A DNA stretch of 64,000 nucleotides from Hoeflea sp. 108 (GTDB lineage Bacteria; Pseudomonadota; Alphaproteobacteria; Rhizobiales; Rhizobiaceae): positions 2,234,839 through 2,298,838 of the forward strand of contig NZ_KB890024.1 of NCBI RefSeq assembly GCF_000372965.1, read 5' to 3'. Positions 7,791 to 15,831 of the stretch are shown in pieces. Numbering within the stretch: the first letter of the stretch is position 1; the number at the start of each line of letters is the position of its first letter. A program made the translations under genes and the position numbers. Below the pieces are notes generated by a model. The model was not told the origin of the DNA. It saw only the letters and a program-made list of their open reading frames with translations, and made no database searches.

Positions 7791-8630
7791 GTGCCCGGCC
7801 AAAAAAGTCTCTTTTCGATCCTTGCAATTGCCATGCTTGCCACTGGGACCTTGGCGGCACCGCAGGCCCATGCGGCAGATGCCGCCCTGAAGTCGGTGCT
7901 GGAGTGCACCCTGATCGTCGACGCCGGTAGTGGCGCCACGTTTCGCCGTGACGGCAACTGCGACCAGCAGGTCAGCCCAGCCTCGACCTTCAAGATCCCG
8001 CTGGCGCTGATGGGTTACGACTCCGGAATTCTCAAGGACGAAAAAACGCCGCTTTGGGACTACAAGCCGGAATTCAATGCCGTACAGCGCGACCGCCACG
8101 CCGTTGACCCAACTGCCTGGGAGAAGGATTCGGTCGTGTGGTTCTCGCAAGAGATTACCCGCAAGCTCGGCAATGAGCGCTTTGCCGCCTATATCGGCCG
8201 CTTTGGCTATGGCAACGGCGACATTGCTGGCAATCCGGGCAAGCGCGATGGGCTTACCCATTCCTGGCTGAGCTCGTCGCTGCAGATCTCGCCCAAGGAA
8301 CAGGTCTATTTCGTCCGCCGCATCCTCGACCACAGCCTGCCCGTATCCGCCAAGGCTTTCGAGATGACCGACGCCGTCATTCCGGCGTTTGATGCCGGCG
8401 ACTGGAAGGTCAAGGGCAAGACCGGCACCGGCTGGATGACCGGCAAGTCGGGCAAGGTCGACCGCAACAGGCCCTTTGGCTGGTTCGTTGGCTGGGCCGA
8501 GAAAGGCGACCAGCGCATCGTCTTTGCCAGGCTCTTCGTCAACGACGGCAAGAGCCCGGTGCTCCTCGGACCAAAGGTGCGCGCCGACTTCCTTGCCGAC
8601 CTGCCCAGGCTGATGAAGCCGGCCAACTAG
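7791..8630 (+). CDS. Class D (OXA-type) beta-lactamase
   Basis: 279 residues with a signal peptide ending near QAHAADA, so periplasmic. All class D motifs are present: serine nucleophile STFK at 65-68, SVV at 114-116, YGN at 140-142, KTG at 210-212, then a WFVGW segment. Start is GTG at 7791 after AGAGGA. The serine is acylated by penicillin-type substrates and the STFK lysine is normally carboxylated; the substrate spectrum cannot be predicted. Base usage matches the neighbours and there is no mobile element, so this looks like a resident chromosomal gene. A GTTTAC/GTAAAC inverted repeat at 7685-7708 lies upstream and might be an operator. Confidence 0.92.
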   Translation: MPGQKSLFSILAIAMLATGTLAAPQAHAADAALKSVLECTLIVDAGSGATFRRDGNCDQQVSPASTFKIPLALMGYDSGILKDEKTPLWDYKPEFNAVQRDRHAVDPTAWEKDSVVWFSQEITRKLGNERFAAYIGRFGYGNGDIAGNPGKRDGLTHSWLSSSLQISPKEQVYFVRRILDHSLPVSAKAFEMTDAVIPAFDAGDWKVKGKTGTGWMTGKSGKVDRNRPFGWFVGWAEKGDQRIVFARLFVNDGKSPVLLGPKVRADFLADLPRLMKPAN

Positions 8631-8653
8631 GCTCTGAACGTCTCACAATCGAC

Positions 8654-8680
8654 GACAGCGGCGCGTCAAGCGCCGCTGTC
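8654..8680 (+). terminator. Hairpin after the beta-lactamase gene
   Basis: GACAGCGGCG and CGCCGCTGTC form an exact 10-bp stem with a seven-base loop, 24 bases after the stop codon. The following tract TGGCTTT is only weakly T-rich, so termination may be partial. Confidence 0.6.
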
Positions 8681-8784
8681 TGGCTTTACGAGCCCGAAAA
8701 CTCCCCCTAAAAGACCGCTCGTGCCGGACGCATCCGGTGATTAACCACCCGCGTTCGTTTGCGGGACTGGATAGGAGAAGAACC

Positions 8785-10761
8785 TTGCTGAATTCCGTTT
8801 CCCTGACATTTCCCGATGGTTCCGTCCGCGAGTACGACGCGGCGATGACCGGTGCTGGCCTGGCTGAGTCGATCTCGAAGTCGCTGGCCAAGAAGGCCGT
8901 GGCCTACGCGATCGACGGCACGCTGCGCGATCTCTCCGACCCGCTCGGCAAGTCCGGTAAGGTCGAGATTGTCACCCGCGACGACCCGCGCGCGCTCGAG
9001 CTCATCCGCCACGACACCGCCCACGTACTGGCGGAAGCCGTGCAGGAGCTTTGGCCGGGAACCCAGGTCACCATCGGCCCCGTCATCGACAACGGCTTCT
9101 ATTACGACTTTGCCCGTAACGAGCCCTTCACGCCGGAGGATTTTCCCGTCATCGAAAAGAAGATGCGGGAGATCATCGCGCGCAACAGGCCCTTCACCAA
9201 GGAGGTCTGGTCGCGCGACAAGGCCAAGCAGGTGTTCCGCGACAAGGGCGAGGCCTACAAGCTCGAACTGATCGACGCGATCCCCGAGGATCAGAACCTC
9301 AACATCTACGCCCAGGGCGAGTGGTTCGACCTTTGTCGTGGTCCGCACATGGCCTCGACTGGCCAGATCGGCAATGCCTTCAAGCTGATGAAGGTTGCCG
9401 GCGCCTACTGGCGCGGCGATGCCAACAATCCGATGCTGACGCGCATCTACGGTACGGCCTGGGTCGACCAGGCCCAGCTCGACCAGTATCTGCATATGCT
9501 GGAAGAGGCAGAGAAGCGCGACCATCGTAAGCTCGGCCGCGAGATGGACCTGTTCCACTTCCAGGAAGAGGGCCCCGGTGTCGTCTTCTGGCACGCCAAG
9601 GGCTGGAAGATGTTCCAGAACCTCGTCAGCTACATGCGCCGGCGGCTCGATACGCAAGGCTACCAGGAGGTCAACGCCCCACAGGTGCTCGACAAGAGCC
9701 TGTGGGAGACGTCCGGCCACTGGGGTTGGTATCGCGATGCGATGTTCAAGGTCACGGTTGCCGGCGACGACACCGACGACGACCGCGTCTTTGCGCTCAA
9801 GCCGATGAACTGCCCCGGCCACGTGCAGATCTTCAAGCATGGCTTGAAGTCGTACCGCGACCTTCCGGTGAAGCTTGCCGAATTCGGTAACGTCCACCGT
9901 TACGAGCCGTCGGGCGCGTTGCACGGATTGATGCGCGTGCGTGGCTTCACGCAGGACGATGCGCATATCTTCTGCACTGAGGAGCAGCTCGCTGCCGAGT
10001 GCCTGCGCATCAATGACCTGATCCTGACCACCTATGCCGATTTCGGCTTCGACGAGATCTCGGTGAAGCTGTCGACAAGGCCAGACAAGCGCGTCGGCTC
10101 CGACGAGGCTTGGGACCACGCCGAAGAGATCATGGGCAATGTGCTCAAGACCATCGAGGCGCAGTCCGGCGGCAAGATCAAGACTTCTATCAATCCGGGC
10201 GAGGGCGCCTTCTACGGTCCCAAGTTCGAATATGTGCTGAAGGACGCCATCGGCCGCGAATGGCAGTGCGGCACGACCCAGGTCGACTTCAACCTGCCGG
10301 AGCGGTTTGGCGCCTTCTATATCGGTTCGGATTCGGAGAAGAAGCAGCCGGTCATGATCCATCGCGCCATCTGCGGCTCGATGGAGCGCTTCCTTGGAAT
10401 CCTGATCGAGAACTATTCGGGCCATTTCCCGCTGTGGTTCGCACCGCAGCAGGTGGTGGTGGCAACCATCACCTCTGATGCCGACGACTACGCCCGCGAG
10501 GTCGTGGCGAAGCTGAAGGCCGCCGGGCTTTCGGCCGAGGCCGACCTGCGCAACGAGAAGATCAACTACAAGGTCCGCGAGCATTCGCTGGCCAAGGTTC
10601 CGGTCATTCTCGTCTGCGGCAAGCGCGAGGCGGAGGAGGCGACCGTCAACGTCCGCCGTCTCGGTTCGCGCGATCAGCATTCGATGGGCCTCGACGAGGC
10701 TATCGCCTCGCTGCGCGAGGAGGCGAGGACGCCGGATCGCCGCCGCACGGAGGCGGCCTGA
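8785..10761 (+). CDS. thrS: Threonyl-tRNA synthetase
   Basis: 658 residues from TTG at 8785, which follows AGGAG by seven bases; the longer GTG start at 8737 lacks such a signal. Domains run in the normal order: TGS domain (residues about 1-60), editing domain with HDTAHVLAEA, class II catalytic core with the zinc region MNCPGHVQIFKHG and QCGTTQVDF, and an anticodon-binding domain from about 560. It charges tRNA-Thr and clears mischarged Ser-tRNA-Thr. It is single, with a hairpin on each side, so it appears to be monocistronic. Confidence 0.97.
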   Translation: MLNSVSLTFPDGSVREYDAAMTGAGLAESISKSLAKKAVAYAIDGTLRDLSDPLGKSGKVEIVTRDDPRALELIRHDTAHVLAEAVQELWPGTQVTIGPVIDNGFYYDFARNEPFTPEDFPVIEKKMREIIARNRPFTKEVWSRDKAKQVFRDKGEAYKLELIDAIPEDQNLNIYAQGEWFDLCRGPHMASTGQIGNAFKLMKVAGAYWRGDANNPMLTRIYGTAWVDQAQLDQYLHMLEEAEKRDHRKLGREMDLFHFQEEGPGVVFWHAKGWKMFQNLVSYMRRRLDTQGYQEVNAPQVLDKSLWETSGHWGWYRDAMFKVTVAGDDTDDDRVFALKPMNCPGHVQIFKHGLKSYRDLPVKLAEFGNVHRYEPSGALHGLMRVRGFTQDDAHIFCTEEQLAAECLRINDLILTTYADFGFDEISVKLSTRPDKRVGSDEAWDHAEEIMGNVLKTIEAQSGGKIKTSINPGEGAFYGPKFEYVLKDAIGREWQCGTTQVDFNLPERFGAFYIGSDSEKKQPVMIHRAICGSMERFLGILIENYSGHFPLWFAPQQVVVATITSDADDYAREVVAKLKAAGLSAEADLRNEKINYKVREHSLAKVPVILVCGKREAEEATVNVRRLGSRDQHSMGLDEAIASLREEARTPDRRRTEAA

Positions 10762-10812
10762 CATTAAGATATGCCGGTGGGGATAAACCTGCCGGCGGAT
10801 CAAGCTTTCATA

Positions 10813-10853
10813 CGCCTGTCACACAGCTGAGCGATCAGCAGGTGTGACAGGCG
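10813..10853 (+). terminator. Long hairpin between thrS and the acyltransferase
   Basis: CGCCTGTCACAC and GTGTGACAGGCG are an exact 12-bp inverted repeat separated by 17 bases, and inside the loop CTGA/TCAG can form a second small stem. It is followed by TTCTTGATT. It lies 51 bases after the thrS stop and only 16 bases before the next start codon, so it may end thrS transcription or affect translation of the acyltransferase. Confidence 0.6.
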
Positions 10854-10869
10854 TTCTTGATTCAAGGCC

Positions 10870-11757
10870 ATGCTGTTTCCAGAGCTTTCCTACGCCAATC
10901 CCTCGCAGCCGCGCGTCAAGCGCTGGTTCATCCGCTCGGTTGAAGGCCTGTCGGGCCGCGACCGCTATGCCAGGCTTTACGGAATCTGGCGCGACAGCAT
11001 CGTGCCGACGCGCGACCGCATCTTCGGGCGGATGCTGGAATTGATCGACGTTCGCGTCGAGCGCGACGGCGTCTGGCCACCCGCCAATCTCCCCGATGGC
11101 CCGCTGGTCATCGTCGCCAATCACCCATTTGGCATCGCCGACGGTGTGGCCGTGCTTTCGCTCGCCGAACAGCTCGACCGTCCGTTCAAGGTGCTGATCA
11201 ATGCCGAATTGCTGAAGATTCCCGAGATGGCGCCGTACTCGCTGCCGGTCGACTTCAACGAAACCAAGGATGCGCTGAAGAACAACCTCGCCGTGCGCCA
11301 CGAAGCGCTGCGGCTGCTGCGCGAAGGCACGACCATCGTCGTCTTTCCTGGCGGCGGCGTGGCGACAGCGCCAAAGGGGTTCGGTCGTGCCGTTGACCTG
11401 CCATGGAAGATATTTCCGGCGCGGCTGGTTCAGGAAGCGCAGGCATCGGTGGTGCCGATGCATTTCTCCGGCCAGAATGGCAGGCTTTTCCACATCGTCA
11501 GCAGCCCGATGGGGCTGCTGGAAAGCGAAAGGCGCGTGGTGCGTTTCGTCGGCGGTGTGTCGTTGGCCTTGCGGACGTCGCTGCTGATCCGTGAGTTCGC
11601 CCGCATGTCCGGCCGTTCCATCAGCGTCCGCATTGGCGACGTCATCCCCTGGCAGGACATGCACGACATTGGCGATCGCAAGGCGCTGTTGGCTTTTCTT
11701 CATGGCAAGGTGTTTGGCCTGGCGAAGCCGACCGTGCGTCGCCGGCTTGCTGCCTGA
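10870..11757 (+). CDS. Lysophospholipid acyltransferase family protein (PlsC-like)
   Basis: 295 residues. The PlsC acyltransferase signature HX4D appears in NHPFGIAD, followed by a substrate-binding block FPGGGVATAPKG. Members transfer acyl chains to lysophosphatidic acid or to ornithine-type lipids at the inner face of the membrane. The protein is longer than a standard PlsC (about 250 residues) and has an N-terminal part FVRSVEGL-like in character, so it may serve a variant acceptor, such as the ornithine-lipid acyltransferases of rhizobia; this is inference. Start ATG at 10870. Confidence 0.85.
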   Translation: MLFPELSYANPSQPRVKRWFIRSVEGLSGRDRYARLYGIWRDSIVPTRDRIFGRMLELIDVRVERDGVWPPANLPDGPLVIVANHPFGIADGVAVLSLAEQLDRPFKVLINAELLKIPEMAPYSLPVDFNETKDALKNNLAVRHEALRLLREGTTIVVFPGGGVATAPKGFGRAVDLPWKIFPARLVQEAQASVVPMHFSGQNGRLFHIVSSPMGLLESERRVVRFVGGVSLALRTSLLIREFARMSGRSISVRIGDVIPWQDMHDIGDRKALLAFLHGKVFGLAKPTVRRRLAA

Positions 11758-12060
11758 GGGCCTTCGCCTGTTGTCACGAGAGCTTTCGGGAAACCTCACG
11801 ATCCAGACGGAGCTCCGACTTGGGTGCGTTCCGCTTCAAGCGGGGCGAGGTTGCGCCTCGCAGCTAATGAACTGCCTGTTCGGGACGCCTAGCTGAGCCG
11901 TAGTCGCCCGCCCCGAGCCTCGACGTTTCGCTATCGCCAAGGGGGAGATGCGGGTCGACGAGGTACCCGATTCCGGCGATGGAAGCGCCACTGCCGCAGG
12001 TTGCGCCATACTTGTGCTTGATCCGTTGGAATGCCGCGTGAAGCGCACCACAGGCTGAGG
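11758..12060. other. Intergenic region without a supported gene
   Basis: About 300 bases between convergent genes. A 71-codon minus-strand frame (11836-12051) exists but has no ribosome-binding site and low-complexity Ser/Pro composition, so I do not call it. I see no tRNA, strong hairpin or repeat here. It may be remnant coding DNA. Confidence 0.5.
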
Positions 12061-13029
12061 TCAGTCGGCGCCTTCGGTCGGGTCTATGGCGGCATCTTCA
12101 GAAGCCACCACTTCGACATCCTGGCCGCGGCCGGCAACGACCGTGAAGTCGCGCTGGTAGATGCGGTCGCGGTTCTTGGCGATGATGGTGTATTCGCCTT
12201 CCGACAGCACCATGGAGGCGAAGGCGCCCACGGCTTCGCGCAGCGGGTCGCCGGATTCTGTCAGCACCGACCACGAGGTGTCGGCGATCGCCTCGCCTCC
12301 GGCCTCGCGCACCAGCTTGAAGGTGACGTCTGCGGCACGGTGCTCGACGGTTGCCTCGGTCAGCTTGCCGGCCTCGACGCGGATGTCGGAGCGGATGACG
12401 GCGTTGACGCTGCCATAGGTCGAGACGACGTGATAGGTGCCGGAATTCAGCCGCACCACCGTGTTGGGCGCGACATTGGGGATGATGAGCGCGCGTTCTC
12501 CGTCGCTGCCGGGCTCGGCCTCATAGATGGAAAACTTGAGCTTGCCCGAGGGGATGCGCACACCGCCCGAAAGCACGGCGTCGAGCTTGAGTCCGCCGGC
12601 GTCGAGCACGAGGTTCTCGCGTTTGCCTTCCTTGCCGACGGTGATGCGCTTGGTGGCGCCGGCGCGGCCATAGGAGGCATGAACCAGATAGCTGCCGGGC
12701 GGCAGCTGGAACATGCTGGTGCCGCCCTGGGCGGAAGCCACCAGCGGCAGCTTGCCGTCAGGCCCGGCCTCGGGACGGAAGACGCGCCAGACCAGCCCGC
12801 GCGCGATGTCCTTGCTCTTATCGGTAAGCTGCGCCGTCAGTGTGATCTCGCCGAGCCCGCTTGTTGCCAGCGGCTCGTCGCTGCGCGGTGGGGCAAATCC
12901 CGAGATGCCGGGCAGGCTGAGCCCGTTGATGGCAGAGGCACCATCCTGCGCGTGGCCGGCCAGAGGCTGCACCGTAAACAGTGCGGCACCCAGAATCGGC
13001 GCGAAAAATCGGAAGCGTCCCCTGAACAT
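12061..13029 (-). CDS. Exported protein with repeated beta-sandwich-like units, function unknown
   Basis: 322 residues from the ATG at 13029; a TTG at 13047 is the alternative and neither start has a strong Shine-Dalgarno. A signal peptide runs to about GHAQDG. Three related units recur, each ending in a Gly-x-Tyr turn followed by strands: LPPGSYLVHASYGRAGA, LNSGTYHVVSTYGSVNA and LSEGEYTIIAKNRDRIYQ. This resembles PEGA or carboxypeptidase-regulatory-like beta-sandwich repeats found in surface and periplasmic proteins. I do not recognise a named family. The C-terminus is acidic. It is divergent from the nitroreductase gene. Confidence 0.75.
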   Translation of the reverse strand: MFRGRFRFFAPILGAALFTVQPLAGHAQDGASAINGLSLPGISGFAPPRSDEPLATSGLGEITLTAQLTDKSKDIARGLVWRVFRPEAGPDGKLPLVASAQGGTSMFQLPPGSYLVHASYGRAGATKRITVGKEGKRENLVLDAGGLKLDAVLSGGVRIPSGKLKFSIYEAEPGSDGERALIIPNVAPNTVVRLNSGTYHVVSTYGSVNAVIRSDIRVEAGKLTEATVEHRAADVTFKLVREAGGEAIADTSWSVLTESGDPLREAVGAFASMVLSEGEYTIIAKNRDRIYQRDFTVVAGRGQDVEVVASEDAAIDPTEGAD

Positions 13030-13163
13030 GCCTTGTTTGAAGCCCAAGGCGGTGGCAATTTCAAGGCTATTCCGGCGCGATGGAATCTCCCGAGACGCGC
13101 CGCTGCCAGAGCAGCCGCCATTCCGGTTGGCGCTTCAGCCCGAAAACCAGGAGTGCCCGCGCT

Positions 13164-13748
13164 GTGACATCGCCGATCATCGACTTTTTGCTGACCCGAA
13201 ATTCCGCTCCCATTCCGGAGTTGCGTGAGCCAGCGCCCTCGGATGCCGACATCGAAACGATGCTGCGCGCCGCCGCCCGCGTGCCCGACCATGGCCGACT
13301 GGAGCCCTGGCGCTTCATCCTCTATCGCGGCGACGTTCGCGTCGAGATCGGCAAGCAACTGGCCGAACTCGCCGAACGCCGCGAAGGGCCGCTGCCGGAG
13401 GGCCGCCGCAACCAGGAGCTTGCCCGCTTCTCGCGCGCGCCGCTGGTCATCGGCGTCGTCTCCAGCCCCAAGGAAAACCCGAAGATCCCGCAGTGGGAGA
13501 TGTTCCTGTCCGGCGGCATGGCTGCGATGAACCTGATCACCGCGGCGAACGCGCTGGGCTACGGCACCAACCTGATCACCAACTGGTATTCGGATTCCGA
13601 GGAAGGAAGGACCTTGCTTGGCCTTGCGCCGCATGAGCGCGTCGTGGGCTTCGTCCACATTGGCTCCTACGAGGGCGCAGGGCAGGAGCGTCCGCGCCCC
13701 GATGTGAGCAAGCTCTACGCCGATTATTCCGGTCCCTGGGAAGGCTGA
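13164..13748 (+). CDS. Nitroreductase family protein
   Basis: 194 residues from GTG at 13164 (MTSPIIDFLLTRNS); GGAG lies ten bases upstream and this start aligns with the family. The FMN-binding nitroreductase fold shows an N-terminal Arg-Asn-Ser motif, RVPDHGRLEPWRF for the flavin phosphate region, and GGMAAMNLITAANALGYGTN for the dimer helix. These enzymes reduce nitro groups, quinones or other acceptors with NAD(P)H. Followed four bases later by a flavin reductase-like gene, so the two are surely co-transcribed. Confidence 0.88.
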   Translation: MTSPIIDFLLTRNSAPIPELREPAPSDADIETMLRAAARVPDHGRLEPWRFILYRGDVRVEIGKQLAELAERREGPLPEGRRNQELARFSRAPLVIGVVSSPKENPKIPQWEMFLSGGMAAMNLITAANALGYGTNLITNWYSDSEEGRTLLGLAPHERVVGFVHIGSYEGAGQERPRPDVSKLYADYSGPWEG

Positions 13749-13752
13749 GCAG

Positions 13753-14361
13753 ATGTTCTATGAACCGTCGAAGGGCCACGGCCTGCCACATGATCCGTTC
13801 AAGGCGCTGGTTGCGCCGCGGCCGATCGGCTGGATTTCGACGGTCGCCAAGGATGGGGCGCTGAACCTCGCGCCCTATTCCTTTTTTAATGCGCTTTCAG
13901 GCAAGCCGCCGCTGGTGTGGTTTTCATCCGAGGGCCAGAAGGATAGCGCCACCTTTGCCGGCGAGACCCGTGAATTCGTCGCCAACATCGTCGGGCGTGA
14001 CCTTTCCGAGAAGATGAACCGCAGTTCGGTCAACGCGCCTCGCGGCACAAGCGAATTCGACTACGCCGGGCTGACGGCGGCACCTTCACGGCTGGTGGCG
14101 CCGCCTCGTGTCGCCGAAGCACCTGCGGCACTTGAGTGCAAGGTCACGGAGATATTCCGGCCCAAGGGGCTCGATGGCAAGGAAGCCGGCCCGATCGTGG
14201 TCATTGGCGAGGTGGTTGGCATCCACATCGACGAGGCGTTCCTGACGGATGGGCTGTTCGATGCGGTCAAGGCCGGCAACGTCGCCCGCCTTGGCTACAT
14301 GGACTACTCGACCGTGGATGCCGTCTTCTCGATGCGACGCCCGCGCTGGGAAGATAGCTAG
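13753..14361 (+). CDS. Flavin reductase-like FMN-binding split-barrel protein
   Basis: 202 residues with the flavin reductase-like split barrel: LVAPRPIGWISTVAKDG, LNLAPYSFFNALSG and the later ETREFVANIVGRDL. Members bind FMN and either reduce free flavin or use bound flavin for oxidoreduction. It begins four bases after the nitroreductase stop, so translation is probably coupled. Its stop codon overlaps that of the convergent lyase gene in the four bases CTAG. Confidence 0.88.
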   Translation: MFYEPSKGHGLPHDPFKALVAPRPIGWISTVAKDGALNLAPYSFFNALSGKPPLVWFSSEGQKDSATFAGETREFVANIVGRDLSEKMNRSSVNAPRGTSEFDYAGLTAAPSRLVAPPRVAEAPAALECKVTEIFRPKGLDGKEAGPIVVIGEVVGIHIDEAFLTDGLFDAVKAGNVARLGYMDYSTVDAVFSMRRPRWEDS

Positions 14362-15233
14362 ACGCCAGCGGCGCGCGCCCGGGCCAGCAGCCGCTGGGCG
14401 AGCCTGAGATGCGGCCGGTCATACATCTTGCCATCGATGCCGACGACCCCGGGATTGCCGGCTTCTTCGAATGCCGCAACGACTGCTGCCGCACGGGCCA
14501 CTGCCTCTGATGTCGGCGTGAACGCCTCGTTGATGACGGCGACCTGGTCCGGATGGATCGCCATCTTGGCGGTAAAACCGTCGCGCTCAGCGTCGATGCA
14601 TTCCACTCGCAAGGCAGCGGGGTCTCGGAAATTGACGAACACGGTGTCGATGGCGGCGGTGTCTGCAGCCGTAGCCCCAAGGATGGTCATCGCGCGCGCC
14701 AGCCTGAAGACATCGGTGTAGCGGCCCGATTCATCGCGGGCTGCACGTGCGCCGATGGCGGCCGACAGGTCTTCCGCCCCCCAAGTCAGGCCGGCAAGGC
14801 GGGCACTTGCACCGGCATATGTGCCGGTGGCGAGCACGCCTGCGGCCGTCTCGGTGATGATCGGTATGATCCTTGTCGACCCGTCGGGCAGGCCGCTCTC
14901 GGCCTCGTGGACCCGAAGCTTGGCCGAGAGGTGCTGAACGTCGACGCCCGAATTCGACTTGGGCAGCATGATGCCGTGCGGCCCGACCGGGATGATGGCG
15001 CGCAGGTCGTCGTCGGTCATACCGGTGCCGAGATCGTTGACCCTGACATAGATGGTCGCCTTGGCATCGTTTCGCGTGTTGGCGATGAAGTCGGCGGCAA
15101 TGGCGCGCGCATGCGCCTTGTTCTGCGGTGCGACCGAATCCTCGAGATCGACGATGACGACATCGGCGCCCGAGGCGAAGCCGCGCGCGAGCTTCTTCTC
15201 CGAATCAGCAGGAACAAACAGCAGCGACCGCAT
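14358..15233 (-). CDS. HpcH/HpaI-type CoA ester lyase (CitE-like)
   Basis: 291 residues beginning MRSLLFVPADSEKKL, the classic CitE-like start. A metal/substrate region DVVIVDLEDSVAPQNK and a later LTWGAEDLSAAIGA and MAIHPDQVAVINEAF are present. The family cleaves or forms malyl-, citramalyl- or citryl-CoA esters. The start overlaps the stop of the MaoC hydratase gene (TGATG), so they are translationally coupled. A hydratase plus lyase pair fits citramalyl-CoA lyase with itaconyl-CoA hydratase (itaconate degradation), or a malyl-CoA step, but no CoA-transferase is adjacent, so the substrate is open. Confidence 0.88.
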   Translation of the reverse strand: MRSLLFVPADSEKKLARGFASGADVVIVDLEDSVAPQNKAHARAIAADFIANTRNDAKATIYVRVNDLGTGMTDDDLRAIIPVGPHGIMLPKSNSGVDVQHLSAKLRVHEAESGLPDGSTRIIPIITETAAGVLATGTYAGASARLAGLTWGAEDLSAAIGARAARDESGRYTDVFRLARAMTILGATAADTAAIDTVFVNFRDPAALRVECIDAERDGFTAKMAIHPDQVAVINEAFTPTSEAVARAAAVVAAFEEAGNPGVVGIDGKMYDRPHLRLAQRLLARARAAGV

Positions 15234-15682
15234 CAGGCAGCCTTCTTCATCATGGCCTGCCGCCGGCACTTGGCAACCAGGGCACCGTCCTGATTGTAGG
15301 CGCGATGTTCGAATTCGACGATGCCGCGATCGGTCTTGGACTTCGATTCGCGCACCGAAAGCACCTCGGTCTCGACGCGGATGGTGTCGCCGTGGAAGAC
15401 CGGGTGAGGGAAGATCGTCTCGGTCATACCGAGATTGCCGATGGTGGTGCCAAGCGTGGTGTCGTGCACCGAAATGCCGATCATCAGACCGAGCGTGAAC
15501 AGCGAATTGACCAGCGGCTTGCCCCATTCGCTCTTGGCGGCGAAATCGAAATCGATGTGCAGTGGCTGGGCGTTCAGCGTCATCGTCGAGAACAGCATGT
15601 TGTCGCTCTCGGTGACGGTCTTGGTGAGTTGGTGGCGGATGAGTTGGCCGACTTTGAATTCCTCGAGATAGAGACCGGCCAT
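15233..15682 (-). CDS. MaoC family dehydratase/hydratase
   Basis: 149 residues from the ATG at 15682, eight bases after AGGAGG. The single hot-dog domain shows the MaoC-type segments ESDNMLFSTMTLNAQPLHID, with the aspartate/histidine pair expected for hydration of enoyl-CoA, and GLMIGISVHDTT, then FHGDTIRVETEV. These enzymes add water to 2-enoyl-CoA thioesters. Coupled to the CitE-like lyase downstream; together they would convert an unsaturated dicarboxylyl-CoA to smaller CoA products. Cytosolic. Confidence 0.88.
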   Translation of the reverse strand: MAGLYLEEFKVGQLIRHQLTKTVTESDNMLFSTMTLNAQPLHIDFDFAAKSEWGKPLVNSLFTLGLMIGISVHDTTLGTTIGNLGMTETIFPHPVFHGDTIRVETEVLSVRESKSKTDRGIVEFEHRAYNQDGALVAKCRRQAMMKKAA

Positions 15683-15831
15683 CGACACATCCTCCTGTTA
15701 TCATCGGCTTGATAGGCGCTGCCACGACAGCCGGCAAGCGGGTTAACGGATATGGTGAACCGTTCGTAAACCTTTTGTTCCTAGGGTCATGCTGGGTTGG
15801 GGCACATGCTGCCGGGGGTGAAGAAGAGCGG

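Noticed and set aside
11836..12051. 71-codon minus-strand frame between acyltransferase and exported protein
   Set aside because: Low-complexity Ser/Pro/Arg composition and no start signal.
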